Positions 57,730 to 64,000 of a stretch of 64,000 bases of DNA are shown here, piece after piece. The translations under genes and the position numbers were made by a program. The stretch comes from a gamma proteobacterium HTCC2207 (GTDB lineage: Bacteria; Pseudomonadota; Gammaproteobacteria; Pseudomonadales; Porticoccaceae). The stretch spans positions 106,243 through 170,242 of the forward strand of contig CAJJDA010000010.1 in the NCBI GenBank assembly GCA_905182855.1, read 5' to 3'. The notes beneath the pieces are model-generated. The model made no database searches. It was not told the DNA's origin and saw only the letters and a list, made by a program, of their open reading frames with translations. Numbering within the stretch: position 1 is the stretch's first letter; every line of letters starts with the position of its first letter.

Positions 57730-59654
57730 TGAGGGCTTGCCTCAAAGGCCAATAATTCAGTGCCACCATCAACTAGCTCCCCTGCTTGGAAATAAAACTC
57801 TGTGACCATTCCATCGCTGGGGGCAACAATGGTATGTTCCATTTTCATCGCTTCCATGACCAATAAGGTGTCACCTTTAGTCACGGCAACACCGATATTC
57901 ACCAGCAGAGCGACCAGCGTCCCATTCATCGGCGCATGGAGATTACTACCATGAGAATCTTCATCATCAGCGCCTAAATCTGGCGCGACTTCAATGCAGC
58001 GAAAGAAACCTTTTGGCGTAAACAAATCAAAGCCAGTGTCAGTGACGACCGGTGTCATGCCCGCGAGGCTAACGTCGCTATCAGCCATTGTTTCAACCGT
58101 CGCTTGCTGCACTTGAATAGTTAGGTTCGGTGCTGGCAGTCCCCAGCTATTATTGAGATGCCAGGGAGAGTTGGGCTCGGTAGATAGTCTCGCCGCCTCA
58201 AGGCCTTGCTCGACTCTCCGTTTAATGATGGCTGCTGCCGCCAAGGGAACCGCATAATTAATATCGGCATCTCGGCGGCGAAATATCTCCAGCTCATGCT
58301 CCTCAATATAGCCGGTGTCGACATCGCCATTTTGAAAGGACAGGCTCGTGGCTAGATTGTATAGGAAGCCAATATTAGTGGTCAGACCACTGATGCGATA
58401 CTGGCTCAAAGCGTCTGTTAAACGTTGCAGTGCGCGATCGCGATCGATATCCCAGACTATTAACTTAGCAATCATGGGGTCGTAATAAATACTCACCTCA
58501 TCACCTTCAACCACGCCAGTATCGATACGCACATGAATATTTTCATTCGGTCCCTGCAAACTTCTCAATACGCCAGTGGCAGGCAGAAAGTCATGTTCGG
58601 GATCTTCAGCATAAATACGTGCCTCAAAGGCATGGCCATTGATTTTCAATTGAGCTTGAGAACAGGGTAGAGGTTCTCCGGCGGCTACCCGCAGTTGCCA
58701 TTCGACCAAGTCTTGCCCACTGATCATCTCAGTTACCGGATGCTCTACTTGCAGTCGAGTATTCATCTCCATAAAGAAGAACTCACCCTGCGCATCGAGC
58801 AAAAACTCCACCGTCCCGGCGCCTTCATAGTTGATCGCTCTGGCCGCTTTAATCGCCGCTTCGCCCATACGTTTGCGCAGAACCTCAGTCATGCCAGGAG
58901 CAGGGGCCTCTTCAATGACTTTTTGATGACGCCGCTGTACAGAGCAGTCCCGTTCGAAGAGATACACAGCATTTTGATGACTGTCGCAGAATATCTGTAT
59001 CTCGACATGGCGTGGTTTCAATAGGTACTTTTCTACCAGCATAATATCGTCATTAAAACCATTCATAGCTTCGCGCTTAGCTGCGTCTAGGGCCTCGTCA
59101 AATTCCGCCTCAGAGTAGACCGCGCGCATGCCTTTGCCGCCGCCGCCAGCAGCGGCTTTAAGCAGCACCGGGTAGCCCATCTTGTTAGATGCCTGTTTGA
59201 TAATATCAGGATTTTGATCATCTCCGTGGTAGCCAGGAACCAGTGGTACTCCAGCTTCCGCCATGATGTTCTTAGCTGCGGACTTAGAGCCCATGGCCAA
59301 AATAGCGGCAACCGGAGGACCAATAAACACCAGATTATTGGTCGCGCACTGACGGCAAAATTGTGCATTTTCTGAGAGAAACCCATAGCCCGGATGGATG
59401 GCTTCAGCGCCGGTATCCAGTGCCGCCTGAATAATTTTTTCTCCCACTAAGTAGGATTCACTTGAGGGCGATGGTCCTATCGAAACGGACTCATCTGCCA
59501 TTTTTACATGCAGCGCATTACGGTCAGCTTCGCTGTAAACGGCAACGGTCAAAATGCCTAGTGCGCGGGCAGTTTTAATCACTCTGCAGGCTATTTCACC
59601 ACGATTGGCGATCAGTATTTTAGTAAACATAATGGGGCTTAGTCCTCTAACCAA
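57726..59654 (-). CDS. liuD: Methylcrotonyl-CoA carboxylase, biotin-containing alpha subunit
   Basis: TKILIANRGEIACRVIKTARALGI biotin carboxylase; C-terminal LVMEAMKMEHTIVAPSDG biotin attachment. Confidence 0.95.
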   Translation of the reverse strand: MVRGLSPIMFTKILIANRGEIACRVIKTARALGILTVAVYSEADRNALHVKMADESVSIGPSPSSESYLVGEKIIQAALDTGAEAIHPGYGFLSENAQFCRQCATNNLVFIGPPVAAILAMGSKSAAKNIMAEAGVPLVPGYHGDDQNPDIIKQASNKMGYPVLLKAAAGGGGKGMRAVYSEAEFDEALDAAKREAMNGFNDDIMLVEKYLLKPRHVEIQIFCDSHQNAVYLFERDCSVQRRHQKVIEEAPAPGMTEVLRKRMGEAAIKAARAINYEGAGTVEFLLDAQGEFFFMEMNTRLQVEHPVTEMISGQDLVEWQLRVAAGEPLPCSQAQLKINGHAFEARIYAEDPEHDFLPATGVLRSLQGPNENIHVRIDTGVVEGDEVSIYYDPMIAKLIVWDIDRDRALQRLTDALSQYRISGLTTNIGFLYNLATSLSFQNGDVDTGYIEEHELEIFRRRDADINYAVPLAAAAIIKRRVEQGLEAARLSTEPNSPWHLNNSWGLPAPNLTIQVQQATVETMADSDVSLAGMTPVVTDTGFDLFTPKGFFRCIEVAPDLGADDEDSHGSNLHAPMNGTLVALLVNIGVAVTKGDTLLVMEAMKMEHTIVAPSDGMVTEFYFQAGELVDGGTELLAFEASPQ

Positions 59655-60424
59655 TGGGGTTTTCTCTTTTCTAAAAAGGCCTGCAAACCTTCTTGGCCCT
59701 GTTCGCTAACACGAATTTTTGCGATCATTTTGCAAGTGTGTTCAATTAAATTAGATCCTATGGCTTGGCCATTGATATCAGCTACCAGTTGCTTAGAGGC
59801 GATAACTGCTTCGGGCCCATTAGCCAGTAGGGCATCAATTAAAAGACCGATCTGCTTATCTAGATTTTCGGGGCCAATGACTTCGCTAAGTAGTCCAATG
59901 TGCTTTGCCGTCTGAGCACTGAAACGTTCCGCCGTCATAAAATAACGACGTGCTGCGCGCGCACCAATCGCTTCTATCACGTAGGGGCTAACCGTGGCGG
60001 GAACCAAACCGATTTTAACTTCGCTTAGACTAAATGTTGCAACAGTTGCCGCCACCGCAATATCGCAGCAGCTAACGAGACCCACCGCACCGCCAAATAC
60101 AGCACCCTGAATTCGGGCAATAGTCGGTTGAGGCATGGTCTTGAGTGTTTGGAGCATCAGTGCCAATGCCCGCGCATCTTGTAAGTTTTCATCATAAGAA
60201 TAGCTTGCCATGCGCTTCATCCAGTCGAGGTCAGCCCCAGCAGAGAAGCTTTTTCCCTCAGACGCTAAAACCATCACACGCACATTCGAGTTGGCAGCGA
60301 CTGCGCTAAAGGCGTCAGTCAACTGCGCAATAATTTGATCATCAAATGCGTTGTGCTTGCTGGGATTGTCTAACGTTACCCGAGCAATACCATCGCTATC
60401 AATTTCAGTAATGACTTTTTCCAT
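59639..60424 (-). CDS. liuC: Methylglutaconyl-CoA hydratase
   Basis: Enoyl-CoA hydratase family (SEGKSFSAGADLDWMKRMA; IQGAVFGGAVGLVSCCDIAVAA) in liu operon position. Confidence 0.92.
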   Translation of the reverse strand: MEKVITEIDSDGIARVTLDNPSKHNAFDDQIIAQLTDAFSAVAANSNVRVMVLASEGKSFSAGADLDWMKRMASYSYDENLQDARALALMLQTLKTMPQPTIARIQGAVFGGAVGLVSCCDIAVAATVATFSLSEVKIGLVPATVSPYVIEAIGARAARRYFMTAERFSAQTAKHIGLLSEVIGPENLDKQIGLLIDALLANGPEAVIASKQLVADINGQAIGSNLIEHTCKMIAKIRVSEQGQEGLQAFLEKRKPHWLED

Positions 60425-60534
60425 ATTTAGAGCCTCCTACCTAATTCTTTAATACTTATCGCGATTGAGCCAAGCTGTTCTCTGCGCTGCTGCAATCTTC
60501 CGTGGGCTTTTTGGTGTTGCGCCTTAGGTCATAG

Positions 60535-62148
60535 TTACATTCTAAACACGCCAAATTTGGTCTCTTCAATCACTTGGTTATGGCTGGCCGAAATCGCGAG
60601 TCCCAACACCATGCGCGTGTCGGCCGGGTCAATCACACCATCATCCCAAAGCCTAGCTGAGGCGTAATAAGGGTGGCCCTGATGTTCATAGTTATCAATA
60701 ATAGGCTGCTTAAAGTCGGCCTCTTCTTCCGCGCTCCAATGCTTGCCATCACGCTCATATTTATCCCTAGTCACCTGAGCCAGCACGCCAGCTGCCTGCT
60801 CACCACCCATGACCGAAATCCGCGCGTTAGGCCACATAAATAGAAAGCGAGGATCATAGGCGCGACCGCACATGCCGTAATTGCCGGCACCAAAGGAACC
60901 CCCGATGAGTATTGTAAATTTGGGCACATTGGCCGTAGCAACGGCGGTAACCATCTTGGCACCATGCTTGGCAATACCGTCATTTTCATACTGCTTGCCG
61001 ACCATAAAGCCAGTGATATTTTGTAAGAATACGAGGGGAATTTTGCGCTGGGCACAGAGTTCAATAAAATGTGCACCCTTTTGAGCTGACTCGCCAAACA
61101 GAATGCCGTTGTTAGCCACAATACCGACTGGATAGCCGTGTATGCGAGCAAAACCGCAGACTAATGTGGTGCCGTAAAGAGCTTTAAATTCATCAAAATC
61201 TGAGCCATCTACCGTTCGGGCAATGATTTCACGGACATCATAGGACTTGCGTGAATCGGCTGGCACCACACCATAGACTTCTTTTGTGTCATACAGCGGT
61301 TCCTCAGAAGCTTTGAAGTCACCGTTGACGGGTTTGACGCGATTGAGCCTAGCAATGGCGCTGCGCGCTAGAGCTAAAGCGTGGTGATCATTATTCGCAT
61401 AGTGATCGGCGACACCAGAGGTGCGACAGTGGACGTCAGCTCCACCGAGTTCTTCGGCGGTGACAACCTCACCTGTGGCCGCTTTAACCAGAGGGGGACC
61501 CGCTAAAAAGATGGTCCCCTGTTCCTTGACAATAATTGACTCGTCGGCCATGGCCGGCATGTAGGCACCGCCAGCGGTGCAAGATCCCATAACCGCTGCA
61601 ATTTGGGGAATATTGCGAGCTGACATGTTGGCCTGATTAAAAAAGATACGCCCAAAATGTTCGCGATCTGGAAAGACTTCATCTTGGCGCGGTAAATTAG
61701 CACCGCCAGAATCTACTAAATAGACACAGGGTAGATTATTTTCTGCGGCAATAGCCTGAGCACGCAGATGTTTCTTGACCGTAAGAGGGTAGTAGCTGCC
61801 TCCCTTAACTGTCGCATCATTGACTACCACCACACATTCCTGACCACTGACTCGACCAATACCGGTAATAATACCCGCGGCAGGGACTTCCTCGCCGTAG
61901 ACCTTATGGGCGGCCAGTGCAGACAGTTCTAAAAAGGGGGATCCCGAGTCTAGCAAGCCTAGTAATCGCTCGCGGGGCAATAATTTACCGCGACTGACAT
62001 GGCGATCACAGGCCTTGGCGCCACCGCCCTGCTTAACTCGATCTAGAGTGGTCGCCAGTGCGTCGATCTGGGTTTGCATCGCTGCGGCATTCGCGGCGAA
62101 GTCAGTGCTTTTAGTATTGATTTTGCTTTTGATTGTTGTCATAAACAT
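60535..62148 (-). CDS. liuB: Methylcrotonyl-CoA carboxylase, carboxyltransferase beta subunit
   Basis: [63 protein letters not shown]. Confidence 0.95.
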   Translation of the reverse strand: MFMTTIKSKINTKSTDFAANAAAMQTQIDALATTLDRVKQGGGAKACDRHVSRGKLLPRERLLGLLDSGSPFLELSALAAHKVYGEEVPAAGIITGIGRVSGQECVVVVNDATVKGGSYYPLTVKKHLRAQAIAAENNLPCVYLVDSGGANLPRQDEVFPDREHFGRIFFNQANMSARNIPQIAAVMGSCTAGGAYMPAMADESIIVKEQGTIFLAGPPLVKAATGEVVTAEELGGADVHCRTSGVADHYANNDHHALALARSAIARLNRVKPVNGDFKASEEPLYDTKEVYGVVPADSRKSYDVREIIARTVDGSDFDEFKALYGTTLVCGFARIHGYPVGIVANNGILFGESAQKGAHFIELCAQRKIPLVFLQNITGFMVGKQYENDGIAKHGAKMVTAVATANVPKFTILIGGSFGAGNYGMCGRAYDPRFLFMWPNARISVMGGEQAAGVLAQVTRDKYERDGKHWSAEEEADFKQPIIDNYEHQGHPYYASARLWDDGVIDPADTRMVLGLAISASHNQVIEETKFGVFRM

Positions 62149-62189
62149 TCTCTTAAGGGATTTCTTAAGTGGTCATTCAAATACGCCGA

Positions 62190-63359
62190 TCAGGCCGTCT
62201 GGGAAAAAAGCTCGCGGCCTATCAACATACGGCGCACCTCGGATGTGCCTGCACCGATTTCATAAAGTTTGGCATCGCGCAATAATCGACCAGTCGGATA
62301 TTCATTGGTATAGCCATTGCCACCCAAGGCCTGAATGGCTTGCAATGCCATTTGTGTGGCCTTTTCAGCGGTAAATAAGATTACTGCAGCGGCATCTTTG
62401 CGAGAATCTTGTCCGAGATCACAGGCTCTGGCGACTGCATATAAGTAGGCGCGAGAGGCGTTTAATTCCGCATACATGTCAGCAATTTTGCCCTGCATTA
62501 ATTGGAATTCACCGATAGCCTGACCAAATTGCTTACGCTCATGGATATACGGTAATACGACGTCCAGACAGGCCTGCATAATCCCGATGGGACCGCCCGA
62601 TAGTACTGTGCGTTCATAATCCAAACCCGACATCAGTACTGCAACTCCACGGCCTTCGCCACCCAGAATATTCTTCGCGGGAACCTCGCAGTCTTGAAAC
62701 ACAAGCTCACAGGTGTTGGAACCGCGCATGCCCAACTTATCGAGCTTTTGATGGCGCGAAAATCCGGGGTAATCTCGTTCAACTATAAACGCAGTCATGC
62801 CTTTCGAACCGGCGCTGAGATCGGTTTTAGCATAAATAATATAAGTATGGGCATCGGGACCATTGGTTATCCACATTTTGTTGCCATTGAGAATATATTT
62901 ATCACCCCGTTTGTCGGCTCTGAGTCTCATGCTGACCACATCAGAACCCGCATTGGGCTCACTCATTGCCAGCGCGCCAATATGCTCGCCAGAGCATAGC
63001 TTGGGTAGGTACTGTTGCTTTTGTGCCTCAGTGCCATTTTTGTGTAGCTGGCTAACGCAGAGATTTGAATGGGCGCCATAGGACAGCGCTACCGATGCGG
63101 AGGCGCGAGAGATTTCTTCCATGGCCACGCAGTGAGCCAAATAGCCCATGCCTGTGCCACCATACTGCTCGTCTGCGGTAATACCTAGCAAACCCATATC
63201 GCCCAATTTACGCCATAGATCCATGGGAAACTCATTGCTACGATCTATCTCAGCTGCACGGGGGGCGATCTCTGCAGCGCAAAATTGATAAACGCTCTCG
63301 CGCAGCATGTCGATATCTTCGCCAAGATTAAAATTTAAAGTGGGGTAGGAAGTGTTCAT
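62190..63359 (-). CDS. liuA: Isovaleryl-CoA dehydrogenase
   Basis: Acyl-CoA dehydrogenase with [37 protein letters not shown] and [42 protein letters not shown]. Confidence 0.95.
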   Translation of the reverse strand: MNTSYPTLNFNLGEDIDMLRESVYQFCAAEIAPRAAEIDRSNEFPMDLWRKLGDMGLLGITADEQYGGTGMGYLAHCVAMEEISRASASVALSYGAHSNLCVSQLHKNGTEAQKQQYLPKLCSGEHIGALAMSEPNAGSDVVSMRLRADKRGDKYILNGNKMWITNGPDAHTYIIYAKTDLSAGSKGMTAFIVERDYPGFSRHQKLDKLGMRGSNTCELVFQDCEVPAKNILGGEGRGVAVLMSGLDYERTVLSGGPIGIMQACLDVVLPYIHERKQFGQAIGEFQLMQGKIADMYAELNASRAYLYAVARACDLGQDSRKDAAAVILFTAEKATQMALQAIQALGGNGYTNEYPTGRLLRDAKLYEIGAGTSEVRRMLIGRELFSQTA

Positions 63360-63362
63360 AGG

Positions 63363-63755
63363 TTAGAGCTGTCCGTTTGATTTGAGCGCTTCAACGCAGT
63401 CAGTTTCTGCTTTGTTCAGGTCCTGAAGCAGTTTACTAATATCGTCGAGTTGCTGATTGAGTTTGTGGCGCTGTAATTGAATGGCATCGATCAGTTTCCT
63501 CAACTGATCAACATTGGTTTTACCCGGCTCGTACATATCGATGATTTCGCGGGAGTCGTCGAGCGATAGACCGAGACGCTTACCTCGCAGAATAAGTTTT
63601 AAACGAATACGATCAGCGGGGCTATAGACACGAGTTTGCCCGCGACGAGCCGGAGCTAATAGCCCTAAATCCTCATAGTGACGGATTGTTCTGGTGGTAA
63701 TTTCAAACTCTTTGGAGAGCTGTGAAATACTGTAGTCAGGCATTAAGGGACCCAT
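63363..63755 (-). CDS. liuR: MerR-family regulator LiuR
   Basis: YSISQLSKEFEITTRTIRHYEDLGLLAPARRGQTRVYSPADRIRLKLILRGKRLGLSLDDSREII; first gene of liu operon. Confidence 0.9.
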   Translation of the reverse strand: MGPLMPDYSISQLSKEFEITTRTIRHYEDLGLLAPARRGQTRVYSPADRIRLKLILRGKRLGLSLDDSREIIDMYEPGKTNVDQLRKLIDAIQLQRHKLNQQLDDISKLLQDLNKAETDCVEALKSNGQL

Positions 63756-63785
63756 ATCAGCAAAAGGGCTCGAGTATATACTTAC

Positions 63786-63803
63786 CTTTACGTTAACGTA
63801 AAG
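63786..63803. promoter_or_regulatory. Putative LiuR operator
   Basis: Perfect 18-bp palindrome CTTTACGTTAACGTAAAG just upstream of liuR. Confidence 0.75.
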
Positions 63804-64000
63804 TATTTGTGCTAATTTGATTGATCATAAAGTATGACTTGGGGTTGTTGGTCGAGTGATAGATTACGGTAGAGGCTGGAGAATTCGATACCCGACATTG
63901 GTTTATGATTCCTAAAAAGGTATAGGCGCATCTCTTAGCGATGTAGAAAATATTCCTCTCATGCGTCAACCCCTACAATTCGTTGCATACACTTTAGGGT

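Noticed and set aside
1-64000. CRISPR arrays, rRNA operons, complete IS elements, prophage
   Set aside because: None seen: no regularly spaced repeats, no rRNA-like sequence, no transposase or phage structural ORF in the translations.

Overview
The window is gammaproteobacterial chromosome, in my reading a marine oligotroph-like lineage (gene content only, not a search). Its core blocks are: mfd (partial), gap, the Na+-NQR operon nqrABCDEF-apbE-nqrM followed by sthA, the lolCDE lipoprotein-release transporter, an ABC-2 exporter plus queF, gcvT-gcvP, a tRNA-Ser(GGA), and a complete liuR-A-B-C-D-E leucine-degradation operon with a palindromic operator. The accessory part is about 24.3-36 kb. 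It starts with a roughly 2.2 kb tRNA-Ser-anchored insertion bounded by an 18-bp direct repeat. It continues as a mosaic of single-gene modules (secreted MDR reductase, two amidohydrolases, secreted HNH-like nuclease and its pseudogene copy, sulfotransferase/dioxygenase fusion, Sel1 remnant) separated by a dispersed intergenic repeat. A second catabolic block (40.8-48 kb) holds a DmdA-like aminomethyltransferase, an enoyl-CoA hydratase, a DmdB-like acyl-CoA ligase, a short BCCT-like transporter and a GMC oxidoreductase; this is a candidate DMSP/methylated-compound locus. Also notable are a eukaryotic-type HisA, a haloalkane dehalogenase, and an intrinsic-terminator-like hairpin inside the apbE signal-peptide codons. 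At least eight single-base indels break six otherwise conserved genes, mostly at short homopolymers, which points to consensus errors rather than real pseudogenes. All product calls are from reading the translations; no database search was run.
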